A model generated the notes under the pieces. The model saw nothing but the letters and a program-made list of their open reading frames with translations, ran no database searches and was not told the DNA's origin. A stretch of DNA of 59,045 nucleotides from an uncultured Pelagibacteraceae bacterium (GTDB taxonomy: Bacteria > Pseudomonadota > Alphaproteobacteria > Pelagibacterales > Pelagibacteraceae): NCBI GenBank assembly GCA_902596915.1, contig CACJVQ010000006.1, positions 1-59,045 of the forward strand, read 5' to 3'. This document shows positions 42,497 to 51,540 of the stretch, piece after piece. Position 1 is the stretch's first letter. Every line of letters starts with the position of its first letter. A program made the position numbers and the translations under genes.

Positions 42497-44002
42497 TTAC
42501 ATTACTACGCCTACTTGCCAAGGATTAAACTCCTCGTCACCGTAGCCATTAATTTCACTTTTCGATTTATTTCCTGATGCAGTGTTTACAACTAGATCAA
42601 ATATTCTATTTCCAACTTTTTCAATGTCTTCCTTACCTTCTGCAATAGTCCCACAATTTATATCCATATCTTCTTCCATTTTTTCATACATCGCAGTATT
42701 TGTAGATAATTTTAAACTTGGAACAGGTTTGCATCCAAAACATGAACCTCTACCTGTTGTAAAACAAATTACATTTGCACCTGAAGCAACTTGACCTGTT
42801 ACAGACACAGGGTCATACCCTGGAGAGTCCATAAAGTTAAAACCTTTATTTTTTAATGGTTCTGCGTATTCAAGCACATCTTCTAGAATTGATTTACCAC
42901 CTTTTGCAACTGCACCCAGTGACTTTTCAAGTATAGTAGTTAAACCACCTCGTTTATTTCCAGGCGCAGGATTATTATCCATTGTGCTGTTATTAATAGA
43001 AGTATAGTTTTTCCACCATTTTAATCTCTCTATTAATTTATCTGCTGTTTCTTGACTGTTTGCTCTATTAATTAGAAGATGCTCAGCCCCGTAGATTTCA
43101 GGAGTTTCAGATAATATTGAACTTCCACCTTTTTTAACCAACAAATCAGCTGCAACACCTAAAGCTGGATTTGCTGTAATACCAGAGTATCCATCTGATC
43201 CTCCACATTGAAGAGCTAAAGTTAAATGACTAACAGACTGAGGTGTTCTCTTAATTTTGTTAGCTTCAGGTAATAAATTTTTTATTTGCGATAGAACTTT
43301 TTCGACAATTTTTTTAGTTCCACCCTCATCCTGAATTGTTAAAAAATGAATTCTATTGTGTTTTTTTACAGACTCATCAAACAAACTCACTTGAGCACAT
43401 TCACAACCTAAACCAATAACAAAAACATGAGAAAAATTTGGATGGTTCTTAAAACCATCGATTGTTCTTTGAAACATTTGCATTCCTTCGCTTACAGTAT
43501 TCATGCCACATCCAGTTGAGTGAGTAATCGGCACTATGCCATCAATATTAGGATAATCATTTAGAATGTTAGAATATTTTATTTTTTCAACTATCATTTT
43601 AGTAACAGTTGCTGAACAATTAACTGTACTAACGATACCTATATAATTTCTGGTAGCTACTTGACCGTTGTCTCTTAATATTCCTTTGAAAAATGTATCA
43701 ACTTTTTCATCAACAATTGTTTTTTTACTTTTTACTTGAAACTTTCTATCAAATTCTTTGAATTCTAAATTATGAGAATGAACATGTTCACCAGCGGTAA
43801 TATTTTTTGATGCAAATCCAATTATCTGATCATATTTAATTATAGGATCACCTTTGTTTATGGGTTTTAAACAAACTTTATGTCCAAACGGTATAGGATC
43901 AATAGTACTTATCTCTTGACCATTAATTTTCGTTTTTTCTGGTATAATAAATTGACTTACGCCTACATTATCATTTTTATTGAGTACAATTAGACTATTC
44001 AT
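42497..44002 (-). CDS. uxaA: UxaA/GarD-family sugar-acid dehydratase (altronate/galactarate type)
   Basis: A 501-residue full-length UxaA-type dehydratase. The N-terminal SAF domain covers about residues 1-80 (KVCLKPINKGDPIIKYDQIIGFA, then AGEHVHSHNLEF). The catalytic domain shows THSTGCGMNTVSEG, FVIGLGCECAQVSL, LALQCGGSDGYSGITANPALG and CFTTGRGSCFGCKPVPSLKLSTN. Members dehydrate altronate, galactarate or related acids to 2-keto-3-deoxy acids. It is divergent from an IlvD/Edd dehydratase 47 bases away, so two unrelated dehydratase types share one promoter region. The symbol is a family-level guess. Confidence 0.88.
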   Translation of the reverse strand: MNSLIVLNKNDNVGVSQFIIPEKTKINGQEISTIDPIPFGHKVCLKPINKGDPIIKYDQIIGFASKNITAGEHVHSHNLEFKEFDRKFQVKSKKTIVDEKVDTFFKGILRDNGQVATRNYIGIVSTVNCSATVTKMIVEKIKYSNILNDYPNIDGIVPITHSTGCGMNTVSEGMQMFQRTIDGFKNHPNFSHVFVIGLGCECAQVSLFDESVKKHNRIHFLTIQDEGGTKKIVEKVLSQIKNLLPEANKIKRTPQSVSHLTLALQCGGSDGYSGITANPALGVAADLLVKKGGSSILSETPEIYGAEHLLINRANSQETADKLIERLKWWKNYTSINNSTMDNNPAPGNKRGGLTTILEKSLGAVAKGGKSILEDVLEYAEPLKNKGFNFMDSPGYDPVSVTGQVASGANVICFTTGRGSCFGCKPVPSLKLSTNTAMYEKMEEDMDINCGTIAEGKEDIEKVGNRIFDLVVNTASGNKSKSEINGYGDEEFNPWQVGVVM

Positions 44003-44028
44003 TTTTTAATTAAGGTTTTATATATCAC

Positions 44029-44034
44029 TATAAT
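44029..44034 (+). promoter_or_regulatory. Possible -10 box of the IlvD/Edd dehydratase gene
   Basis: TATAAT lies 15 bases before the ATG at 44050 in the 47-base divergent spacer, which would give a very short leader of about 8-10 bases. No clear -35 box is seen, and TATAAT is common in such AT-rich DNA. Confidence 0.3.
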
Positions 44035-44049
44035 ATATTTTATTATTTT

Positions 44050-45825
44050 ATGAAAAAGAAGAATTTAAGAAGTAAACAATGGTTTGACGACCCAAAAGAT
44101 CCAGGTATGACAGCCATGTATTTAGAAAGATATCTAAATTATGGTCTTACAAGAAAAGAACTTCAATCAGGAAATCCAATAATTGGAATAGCCCAATCTG
44201 GTAGTGATTTATCTCCATGTAACAGACATTTTCTGGATTTAAGCAAAAGAATTAAAGATGGAATTAGAAGAGCAGGTGGTATTCCGATGGAATTTCCTAC
44301 TCACCCAATTCAAGAAACTGGAAAAAAGCCTACTGCAATGTTGGATAGAAACTTATCATATTTGTCTTTGGTTGAGATACTTTACGGATACCCACTTGAT
44401 GGAGTTATACTTACAACTGGATGTGATAAAACTACCCCAGCAGCGTTAATGGCAGCTGCAACAGTCAATATTCCTGCAATTGTTTTATCTGGTGGTCCAA
44501 TGCTTGATGGAAATTATAAAGGTAAGAAAGCTGGTGCAGGAACCATTATTTGGGAGGCAAGAAGATTACATGCTAAGGGAGAAATTAATTACGAAGAATT
44601 TATGGATATGGCGGCAGCATCTTCACCAAGCCCTGGGCACTGCAATACAATGGGAACAGCTTCATCAATGAATTCTGTTGCTGAGGCATTGGGAATGTCT
44701 TTACCAGGATGTGCAGTAATACCAGCTCCCTACAGAGAAAGAGAACAAATTTCTTTTGAGACTGGATCTAGAATTGTAAAAATGGTTCATGAAGATTTAA
44801 CTCCTTCAAAAATTATGACAAAGAAAGCTTTTGAAAATGCAGTTATAGTTGCAAGTGCTATAGGAGCTTCTAGTAATTGTACTACACATTTAATTGCTAT
44901 TGCAAAACATATGGGTGTTAAATTTGATTTATCTAATTGGCAAAAGCTTGGGCACAAAATACCTTTATTAGCAAACTGCCAACCTGCAGGTGAACATTTA
45001 ATGGAAGGTTTTTACAGAGCTGGAGGAATACCAGCAATCATGAAAGAATTAATGAAGAATAACAAAATTCACCAAAACTTAATTACTGTTACTGGTAAAA
45101 CAGTTGCGCAAAATTTAAGAAAAAAAATCGATGTAAATAGAGATGTGATTAAAACATTTAAAGATAATTTGACTGATAAGGCCGGGTTTTTAGTTATGAA
45201 AGGAAATTTCTTTTCATCAGCAATTATGAAAACTTCAGTAATTAGTAAAGAATTTAGAGATAGATATTTATCAAACCCTAAACATCCAAACGTTTTTAAA
45301 GGAAAAGCAGTAGTTTTTGAAGGTCCAGAGGATTATCATGACAGGATCAATAGCAAGAAACTAAAAATAGATGAAAATTCTATTTTAATAATAAGAGGTT
45401 GTGGGCCTGTTGGATACCCTGGTTCTGCTGAGGTGGTTAATATGCAACCGCCAGATAGACTACTAAAAAAAGGCATTAATGCACTTCCAACACTTGGAGA
45501 TGGAAGACAGAGTGGTACCTCTGAAAGCCCTTCAATACTTCATGTATCACCAGAATCTGCTGTTGGCGGTGATTTAGCCATTGTTAAGACAGGAGATAAA
45601 ATGACTATAGATCTAAATAAAAGAAGAGTTGATCTTCAAATAACAAAGTCAGAATTTATTAAAAGAAGAAAAAAGAAAAGAATAAAGAAACTTACAAATC
45701 AAACTCCGTGGCAAGAAATATCCAGATCAAATGTCGGTCAACTTGAAGACGGTGCATGCATTATGTCAAGAGATCAGTATTTAGATATCACTAAAACAAA
45801 AGGTGTTCTAAGAAACTCTCATTAG
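44050..45825 (+). CDS. IlvD/Edd-family sugar-acid dehydratase (arabinonate/xylonate/galactonate type)
   Basis: A 591-residue Fe-S dehydratase. Cluster cysteines are visible in TTGCDKTTPAALMAAATV and PSPGHCNTMGTASSMNSVAEAL, with a further NCQPAGE region. The length and the N-terminal SKQWFDDPKDPGMTAMYLERYLNYG are typical of pentonate/hexonate dehydratases such as L-arabinonate dehydratase rather than branched-chain IlvD, which lacks that opening. Suf-built clusters would be needed. Its stop directly abuts the following hydroxyacid dehydrogenase gene. Confidence 0.87.
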   Translation: MKKKNLRSKQWFDDPKDPGMTAMYLERYLNYGLTRKELQSGNPIIGIAQSGSDLSPCNRHFLDLSKRIKDGIRRAGGIPMEFPTHPIQETGKKPTAMLDRNLSYLSLVEILYGYPLDGVILTTGCDKTTPAALMAAATVNIPAIVLSGGPMLDGNYKGKKAGAGTIIWEARRLHAKGEINYEEFMDMAAASSPSPGHCNTMGTASSMNSVAEALGMSLPGCAVIPAPYREREQISFETGSRIVKMVHEDLTPSKIMTKKAFENAVIVASAIGASSNCTTHLIAIAKHMGVKFDLSNWQKLGHKIPLLANCQPAGEHLMEGFYRAGGIPAIMKELMKNNKIHQNLITVTGKTVAQNLRKKIDVNRDVIKTFKDNLTDKAGFLVMKGNFFSSAIMKTSVISKEFRDRYLSNPKHPNVFKGKAVVFEGPEDYHDRINSKKLKIDENSILIIRGCGPVGYPGSAEVVNMQPPDRLLKKGINALPTLGDGRQSGTSESPSILHVSPESAVGGDLAIVKTGDKMTIDLNKRRVDLQITKSEFIKRRKKKRIKKLTNQTPWQEISRSNVGQLEDGACIMSRDQYLDITKTKGVLRNSH

Positions 45826-46794
45826 ATGAAACCAAAAATTTTAGTTTCTCGAAAAATTTCTGATGGCGCTGAAGAAATATTAAAAAAAGAATTTGATGTA
45901 ACTCTTAATTTAGAAGACAAACCTTACGCATATGAGCAATTAATAAAACTTTCTAATGAATATGATGGTTTAATCTCTACAAGTTTTGATAAATTAGATA
46001 AAAATTTTTTTGATAATTTAAATGGAAAATTAAAAATTATTGGTCATGTTGGAGTTGGATACGACAATATTCATACACAATCAGCCAAAGAAAAAAATAT
46101 TAAAGTTTCAAATACACCAAATGTATTAAACGATGCTGTAGCAGAAATAACAATCCTTTTAATTTTAGCATCGTCAAGAAGAATTGGTGAGGCTTATAAT
46201 CTAGTTAAGTCAAATACTTGGAAAGATCATAGACCAGATATAACTAAATTAATGGTTGGTAATGAAATTACAGGAAAAACTTTAGGTATAATAGGTATGG
46301 GAAGAATTGGGCAAATAGTTGCTGACAGGGCAAGAGCGTTTAAAATGAAAATAGTTTATTACAATAGAAATAAGTTATCGAAAGATCTTGAAAAAGATGC
46401 AACTTATTACTCTGATTTAAAATCAATGCTACCTAATTGCGATTATGTAAGTTTACATACTCCTGCCACACCAGAAACTAAAAATATAATTAATTCAGAA
46501 ATTTTAAAACTATTCCCAAAACATTCGGTTTTCATAAATACTTCAAGAGGATCAACAGTAGATGATGATGCTCTGATTGAAGTTTTACAAAATAAAAAAA
46601 TCTATGGAGCAGGATTAGATGTTTTCAATAATGAGCCTAATCTTGATAAGAGATATTTAGAGTTAGAAAATTGTTTTGTTCTTCCTCATGTAGGTAGTGC
46701 GACACATGAAACTAGATTAGCTATGAGTATGTTAGCTGTTGATAATATAAAATGTTTTTTTTCTCAAAAACCTCTTTTATCTGAGGTTGTTTAA
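45826..46794 (+). CDS. D-2-hydroxyacid dehydrogenase (glyoxylate/hydroxypyruvate/2-ketogluconate reductase-like)
   Basis: A 322-residue D-isomer-specific dehydrogenase with substrate loop IGHVGVGYDNIHTQ, Rossmann motif LGIIGMGRIGQIVADRARAF, catalytic Arg in INTSRGSTVDDDAL, Glu in VFNNEPNLDKRY and His in FVLPHVGSATHET. These resemble the GhrB/glyoxylate reductase group. It is co-transcribed with the IlvD/Edd dehydratase, start directly after stop. It probably reduces a 2-ketoacid or hydroxypyruvate released in sugar-acid breakdown. Confidence 0.88.
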   Translation: MKPKILVSRKISDGAEEILKKEFDVTLNLEDKPYAYEQLIKLSNEYDGLISTSFDKLDKNFFDNLNGKLKIIGHVGVGYDNIHTQSAKEKNIKVSNTPNVLNDAVAEITILLILASSRRIGEAYNLVKSNTWKDHRPDITKLMVGNEITGKTLGIIGMGRIGQIVADRARAFKMKIVYYNRNKLSKDLEKDATYYSDLKSMLPNCDYVSLHTPATPETKNIINSEILKLFPKHSVFINTSRGSTVDDDALIEVLQNKKIYGAGLDVFNNEPNLDKRYLELENCFVLPHVGSATHETRLAMSMLAVDNIKCFFSQKPLLSEVV

Positions 46795-46907
46795 AAACAA
46801 CAACTTTTGGTTGCAATTATAAAAATTAATTATTTTTAGAAATTTATTTACCTCTTTTATTTGAATTTTTTTTCCCTTTATGTTTAAATTTAAAAAAACA
46901 TAACCGA

Positions 46908-46913
46908 GAGGGA
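46908..46913 (+). promoter_or_regulatory. Strong ribosome binding site of the TRAP binding-protein gene
   Basis: GAGGGA lies 5 bases before the ATG at 46919. The 124-base spacer upstream holds T-runs and a weak ATGTTT/AAACAT repeat but no recognised riboswitch. Confidence 0.6.
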
Positions 46914-46918
46914 AAATA

Positions 46919-47935
46919 ATGTTAAAATTAATAACAAAAATAACTGCTGCTATTGCTGTAGTTTCTATTGCTTTATTTGGTTCTGCTAACGCAAAAACTC
47001 TTAAAATAGAAACTCACTTTACAGCTAGCTCACCAAATGGTGAAGTTGCAGCTCAATTCGCTAAAAATGTAGAAATGTTTTCTGGCGGAAGCTTAAAAAT
47101 ACAAATGTTCTATTCATCATCAGTAACTGGTAAATCTGCTGAGGTATTTAACTCTGCACAAACTGGAATTATTGATTGTGATATGACAGGTGCTGGATAC
47201 CAAACTGGTAAAAATGCAGCTTTCCAATTCGCAGGTGATGTAATGGGTGGATACGATAACCCATATCAACAATATGAATTTTTGAACTTCCCAGGAGCTC
47301 AAGAAGCTGTTGATGCACTTTACAACAAATATGGAATGACTTTAATTGGCTGGTGGATACCAGGACATGAGTCTTTAATATCTAGTAAACCAATTCCAGA
47401 TGTTGCATCTATCAAAGACTTTAAATTTAGATCACCTCCAGGAATGGAAAGTATGATCTTTACAGCATTAGGTGCTAAACCAATCGTAATGGATTTTGGT
47501 GAAGTTCCAACTGCTTTACAAACTGGTCTTATTGATGGAGCTGATTATTCGTCTTTAGCTACTAACTATGCAGGTGGACACTATGAGCAAAATAAATATG
47601 CTACATATCCAGGTTTCCACTCTATGCCAGCTGACCACTTAGCTTGTAACACTAAAGTTTGGAACAAGTTAAAACCTCATGAAAGAGGAGCAATGAAAGC
47701 AGGAATAGAGATCGCTGGAAGAACTATCACTAGTTTAGTTGAGAGAAAAAACGCTGAAGCTGTAAAAGCTTTAAATGAAATGGGCGTTACTCTTCACGAC
47801 TGGTCTAGAGAAGATAGACTTAAGTTCAGAAATGCTGCACTTGGTGCTTGGGAAGAATGGAAGAAAAAATCTCCTGAGGCTGCTGCTCTTATAGAAATAC
47901 ACACAGCTTACATGAAAGCTAACGGTATCCTATAA
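46919..47935 (+). CDS. dctP: TRAP transporter substrate-binding protein DctP
   Basis: A 338-residue periplasmic protein with a signal peptide (hydrophobic residues 10-22, cleavage after GSANA near residue 25). The family core is clear: FRSPPGMESMIFTALGAKPIVMDFGEVPTALQTGLIDGADYS, including the conserved Arg that binds the ligand carboxylate. LIGWWIPGHESLISSKPI precedes it. TRAP systems import organic acids with a sodium gradient; here a sugar acid or keto acid is likely because catabolic genes for such compounds follow. A stem-loop separates it from dctQ. Confidence 0.93.
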   Translation: MLKLITKITAAIAVVSIALFGSANAKTLKIETHFTASSPNGEVAAQFAKNVEMFSGGSLKIQMFYSSSVTGKSAEVFNSAQTGIIDCDMTGAGYQTGKNAAFQFAGDVMGGYDNPYQQYEFLNFPGAQEAVDALYNKYGMTLIGWWIPGHESLISSKPIPDVASIKDFKFRSPPGMESMIFTALGAKPIVMDFGEVPTALQTGLIDGADYSSLATNYAGGHYEQNKYATYPGFHSMPADHLACNTKVWNKLKPHERGAMKAGIEIAGRTITSLVERKNAEAVKALNEMGVTLHDWSREDRLKFRNAALGAWEEWKKKSPEAAALIEIHTAYMKANGIL

Positions 47936-47957
47936 TTAATAGCATACAATGAAATAT

Positions 47958-47998
47958 TGAAGGGCCTGAAAAGGCCCTTCGTACAAAACAATTTTTTT
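47958..47998 (+). terminator. Stem-loop between dctP and dctQ
   Basis: An 8-bp perfect GC-rich stem (47959-47966 with 47973-47980, loop TGAAAA) lies 23 bases after the dctP stop. The T-run (47992-47998) begins 11 bases later instead of immediately, so the hairpin may protect the dctP transcript end after processing or act as a partial terminator. Confidence 0.65.
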
Positions 47999-48002
47999 GC
48001 CA

Positions 48003-48587
48003 ATGAATGATAAAGAGCTTCAAGATAAACAGTTACAAGAGCAAAGTGAAAAAGTTGCAAGTAAAGATGATTTTCCGATATTTTGGATAGATAGAATTTC
48101 TCTATTTTTAAGCCACACAATTAAATATTTAATTCCCATAATAGTACTTGTTATGATGTACGAAATTTTCATGAGATATGTCTTATTTAAACCAACTTTG
48201 TGGGCCAATGAATTATGCCTATGGTTGGCTGGTGTTTGTTATTTAGTTGGGGGTATCTATGCAACAAGACTAAGAAGCCATATTAGAATAGTATTATTAT
48301 ATGATTATGTCAGTAGACCGACACAGCGAATTTTTGATCTAATTAGTACTGTAGTTATTGTTCTTTTTGCAGCAGCTGTAATTTATGGTGGTATGGAAGA
48401 TGCATACAGATCATTTGTAAACTGGGAGAGATTTGCAACTTATTGGGATCCTCCAATTCCAGCTACTATGAAACCACTTACACTTATATGTGTATTTCTT
48501 ATTGCACTACAGTCTATTAACAATTTAATAATTGATTGGAGAAATCCTAAAGAAAGACAATACGATCCCGCTAAAGATTTAGAATAA
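48003..48587 (+). CDS. dctQ: TRAP transporter small permease DctQ
   Basis: A 194-residue protein with four membrane helices (IKYLIPIIVLVMMYEIFM, LWLAGVCYLVGGIYA, VVIVLFAAAVIYGG and LICVFLIALQSINNLI). The FLFKPTLWANE-like motif (YVLFKPTLWANELCLWL) and the RLRSHIRI segment are typical of DctQ. The ATG at 48003 is chosen over the TTG two codons upstream. The N-terminus is long and charged. dctM begins one base after its stop. Confidence 0.9.
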   Translation: MNDKELQDKQLQEQSEKVASKDDFPIFWIDRISLFLSHTIKYLIPIIVLVMMYEIFMRYVLFKPTLWANELCLWLAGVCYLVGGIYATRLRSHIRIVLLYDYVSRPTQRIFDLISTVVIVLFAAAVIYGGMEDAYRSFVNWERFATYWDPPIPATMKPLTLICVFLIALQSINNLIIDWRNPKERQYDPAKDLE

Positions 48588-48588
48588 T

Positions 48589-49911
48589 ATGGAATTTGAA
48601 ATAGGAACACTCTCGATAATACTAATTGTTGGATTACTAGCTCTTATAGCTATTGGTGTTCCAATGGGTTTTGCTTCAGGTTTTATGGGTGCTGTACTTG
48701 TATTTTTATATATAGGTGAGCATGCATTAGGAATTTTACTTTCAAGATATTATTCTCTTGTTGTAACGTATTCTTTCTTATCGGTACCCTTATTTATATT
48801 CATGGCCTCCTTACTTGAACGCTCTAACATCGCGAGAGATTTATATGATGCATTAAATGCTTGGTTACGAAAAACTAGAGGAGGGGTTGGAGTTGTTACT
48901 GCAATTATGGCAACTATTATGGCTGCTATGAGTGGAATTATTGGAGGAGAAATAGTTTTATTAGGATTGATTGCACTGCCTCAGATGTTGAGATTAAAAT
49001 ATGATCAAGACATGTCTATTGGTATTATTTGTGCATCAGGTTCCCTAGGTACTATGATACCCCCGTCTATTGTTTTAATTATATACGGATTGACAACAGA
49101 AACATCAATTACAATGTTATTTCAAGAAGCTATTGTTCCAGGTCTTATGATTTCAGGTTTAATTATTACTTACATTCTTATACGAACAAGATTACAACCG
49201 CATCTTGCACCATTAAGTGATGAACCAGCTTTAACTTTAAAGGAAAAAATGTCTTACCTTCCAGGCCTTTTACCACCAATTGGTATTGTAATAATTGTTT
49301 TAGGTTCAATTTATTCTGGAATAACAGGTATCACAGAAGCAGCAGGTATGGGTGTAGTTGCAACATTAATTATAATAGCTGCAAGAAAAGAGCTGACATG
49401 GTTTCTATTTAAAGATGCGCTTGTTAGAACTTTTAAAGCATCAGGTACGATTTTAACAATTACATTTGGAGCTACGGTTTTGGCTGGAGCCTATTCTTTA
49501 GCGGGTGGACCAACTTATGTAGCTGAAACTATTTTAGCTTATGATTTAAAACCAATGTATTTAATCTTTATGATGCAAGTAATGTTTTTGATAATGGGTG
49601 CTTTTATGGATTGGGTTGGAATTGTCCTACTGGCTATGCCTGTATTTTTACCAATAGTTCTCGCGCTTGGTTTTGATCCTATATGGTTTGGAATACTGTT
49701 TTGTGTTAATATGCAAGTCTCATTTTTAAGCCCACCTTTTGGCCCAGCAGCTTTTTATTTAAAATCAGTAGCACCTCCACATATTTCATTAACAGATATT
49801 TTCAGAGGATTTGCTCCATTCGTAGTAATTCAGTTAATTGTTTTAGCATGTGTTATGTACTTTCCAGAAGTAATGACACAAAATTTCCACGAATTCGTAC
49901 CCAAAAAATAA
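48589..49911 (+). CDS. dctM: TRAP transporter large permease DctM
   Basis: A 440-residue membrane protein with about twelve helices, the sodium-coupled transport subunit. Conserved stretches include VPLFIFMASLLERSNIARDLYDAL, GEIVLLGLIALPQMLRLKYD, the GTMIPPSIVLIIYG motif, and LLAMPVFLPIVLALGFDPIWFGILFCVNMQ near the C-terminus. Length is normal. The next gene starts immediately after the stop. Confidence 0.95.
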   Translation: MEFEIGTLSIILIVGLLALIAIGVPMGFASGFMGAVLVFLYIGEHALGILLSRYYSLVVTYSFLSVPLFIFMASLLERSNIARDLYDALNAWLRKTRGGVGVVTAIMATIMAAMSGIIGGEIVLLGLIALPQMLRLKYDQDMSIGIICASGSLGTMIPPSIVLIIYGLTTETSITMLFQEAIVPGLMISGLIITYILIRTRLQPHLAPLSDEPALTLKEKMSYLPGLLPPIGIVIIVLGSIYSGITGITEAAGMGVVATLIIIAARKELTWFLFKDALVRTFKASGTILTITFGATVLAGAYSLAGGPTYVAETILAYDLKPMYLIFMMQVMFLIMGAFMDWVGIVLLAMPVFLPIVLALGFDPIWFGILFCVNMQVSFLSPPFGPAAFYLKSVAPPHISLTDIFRGFAPFVVIQLIVLACVMYFPEVMTQNFHEFVPKK

Positions 49912-50784
49912 ATGACAAAAAAAATAGGTTTTATAGGCATAGGCCTGATGGGTCTGCCAATGTCTAAAAATATAGTAAAAGCTGGATATAATTTAACAGT
50001 ATTCAATAGATCAAAGAATAAAGCAGAACCACTAAAAGAATTTGGAGCAAAAATTTCAAATACGTTAAAAGATGCTGTGGATGGAAGTGATATTGTTATC
50101 ACAATGTTAACAGATGATACTGCTGTTGATGAGGTGATGAATAATTTAGATTTTTTAAATAATTTAAAACCAGGAGCTATAGTTATTGATATGAGTTCTG
50201 TTAAACCAACTACAGCAACTAAACATGGTAATAATTTAAAATTAAAAAATATAAATTATTTGGACGCACCTGTATCTGGAGGAACAATTGGTGCAGAGGA
50301 GGCTTCATTAGCTATAATGGTTGGGGGAGAGCAAAATATTTTTGACGATGCATTTGATATTTTAAAAAAAATGGGTAACCCAACATTAGTCGGTCCAATT
50401 GGAAGTGGACAAGTTTCAAAATTAGCAAATCAAATCATAGTTGGTTTAACAATTGGTGCTGTTGCAGAAGCTATTACTCTTTGTGAAAAAGCTGGAGCAG
50501 ATCCAAATAAAATGATCAAAGCTTTGTCAGGTGGATGGGCAGATAGCAAAGTTCTACAGACACATGGAAAAAGAATGATCAATAAAGATTTTACTCCAAA
50601 AGGTAGAACATCAGTTCATTTAAAAGATATGAATAATATCTTAGAATGTGCCAATAATTATAATACTCATTTACCTATTTCAAATTTGGTTAAAGAAATG
50701 TATAAATCTCTTGTTGAAAATGGACATGGTGAAACGGACCATAGTTCACTTTATAAAGAAATTGAAAGGATAAATAATAAATGA
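49912..50784 (+). CDS. 3-hydroxyisobutyrate dehydrogenase / tartronate-semialdehyde reductase family (GarR-like)
   Basis: A 290-residue NAD(P)-dependent beta-hydroxyacid dehydrogenase with the start IGFIGIGLMGLPMSKNIVKAGY, the substrate loop DAPVSGGTIGAEEASLAIMVGG and the catalytic Lys in GSGQVSKLANQIIVG. GarR reduces tartronate semialdehyde to glycerate in galactarate/glucarate catabolism, which fits the surrounding sugar-acid genes. It abuts dctM and overlaps the next SDR by 4 bases. Confidence 0.87.
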   Translation: MTKKIGFIGIGLMGLPMSKNIVKAGYNLTVFNRSKNKAEPLKEFGAKISNTLKDAVDGSDIVITMLTDDTAVDEVMNNLDFLNNLKPGAIVIDMSSVKPTTATKHGNNLKLKNINYLDAPVSGGTIGAEEASLAIMVGGEQNIFDDAFDILKKMGNPTLVGPIGSGQVSKLANQIIVGLTIGAVAEAITLCEKAGADPNKMIKALSGGWADSKVLQTHGKRMINKDFTPKGRTSVHLKDMNNILECANNYNTHLPISNLVKEMYKSLVENGHGETDHSSLYKEIERINNK

Positions 50785-51524
50785 GTGGAAGACTAGAAGG
50801 TAAAAAAATTGTAGTTACAGCAGCAGGCCAAGGTATTGGAAAAGCAACAGCAATCGCTTTTCATAATGAAGGGGCTCATGTAATAGCAACAGATTTGAAT
50901 GAAAAAACTTTAGCTGATTTAAATAAAGAATATCCTAATATAAAAGTTAAAACTTTAGACTCTACTGACAACAACGCAATTTTAGAATTTGTTAAAACAC
51001 TTGATGAGGTTAATGTTTTGTTTAATGCAGTAGGATTTGTTCATCATGGAACAATTTTAGATTGTGAAGAAAAAGATTGGGATTTTTCTTTTGATGTAAA
51101 CATTAAATCTATGTATTTCATGTGCAGAGCAATTTTACCGTTAATGGTGAAGCAAAATGGTGGAAGTATAATCAATGTTTCGTCTATTGCCTCCAGTTTA
51201 AAAGGGTTACCAAATAGATTTGTTTATGGCGCATCAAAAGCTGCAATTATTGGGTTAACTAAGTCTATAGCTTCAGACTTTGTAAAACAAAATATTAGAT
51301 GTAATTCAATAGCACCAGGAACAGTTTTCTCTCCTTCTTGGCAAGATAGGGTAAACCAAAGCCCTGATCCTGTTCAAGCTAAGAAAGATTTTATAGCAAG
51401 ACAACCTATGGGAAGACTAGGAACAGCTGAAGAAATTGCTTCTATGGCTATTTATTTAGCTGGCGATGAATCAACATTTACAACAGGAAATACATTTTCT
51501 GTTGATGGTGGAATGACAATTTAA
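50781..51524 (+). CDS. SDR, 2-keto-3-deoxy-L-fuconate dehydrogenase-like
   Basis: A 247-residue SDR with cofactor motif TAAGQGIGKATA, NAVGFVHHGTILDCEEKDWDF, catalytic Ser in INVSSIASSLKG and YGASKAA. The VGFVHHGTILDCEEKDWDF stretch strongly resembles DHRS6 and the 2-keto-3-deoxy-L-fuconate dehydrogenases. These oxidise the 4-hydroxyl of a 2-keto-3-deoxy acid to a 2,4-diketo acid. The following FAH-family gene would hydrolyse that product, a well-matched pair. ATGA overlap with the preceding gene. Confidence 0.85.
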   Translation: MSGRLEGKKIVVTAAGQGIGKATAIAFHNEGAHVIATDLNEKTLADLNKEYPNIKVKTLDSTDNNAILEFVKTLDEVNVLFNAVGFVHHGTILDCEEKDWDFSFDVNIKSMYFMCRAILPLMVKQNGGSIINVSSIASSLKGLPNRFVYGASKAAIIGLTKSIASDFVKQNIRCNSIAPGTVFSPSWQDRVNQSPDPVQAKKDFIARQPMGRLGTAEEIASMAIYLAGDESTFTTGNTFSVDGGMTI

Positions 51525-51529
51525 ATATA

Positions 51530-51535
51530 AAGGAG
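51530..51535 (+). promoter_or_regulatory. Ribosome binding site of the FAH-family hydrolase gene
   Basis: AAGGAG lies 5 bases before the ATG at 51541, a canonical site that fixes this start within the operon. Confidence 0.55.
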
Positions 51536-51540
51536 AAACA

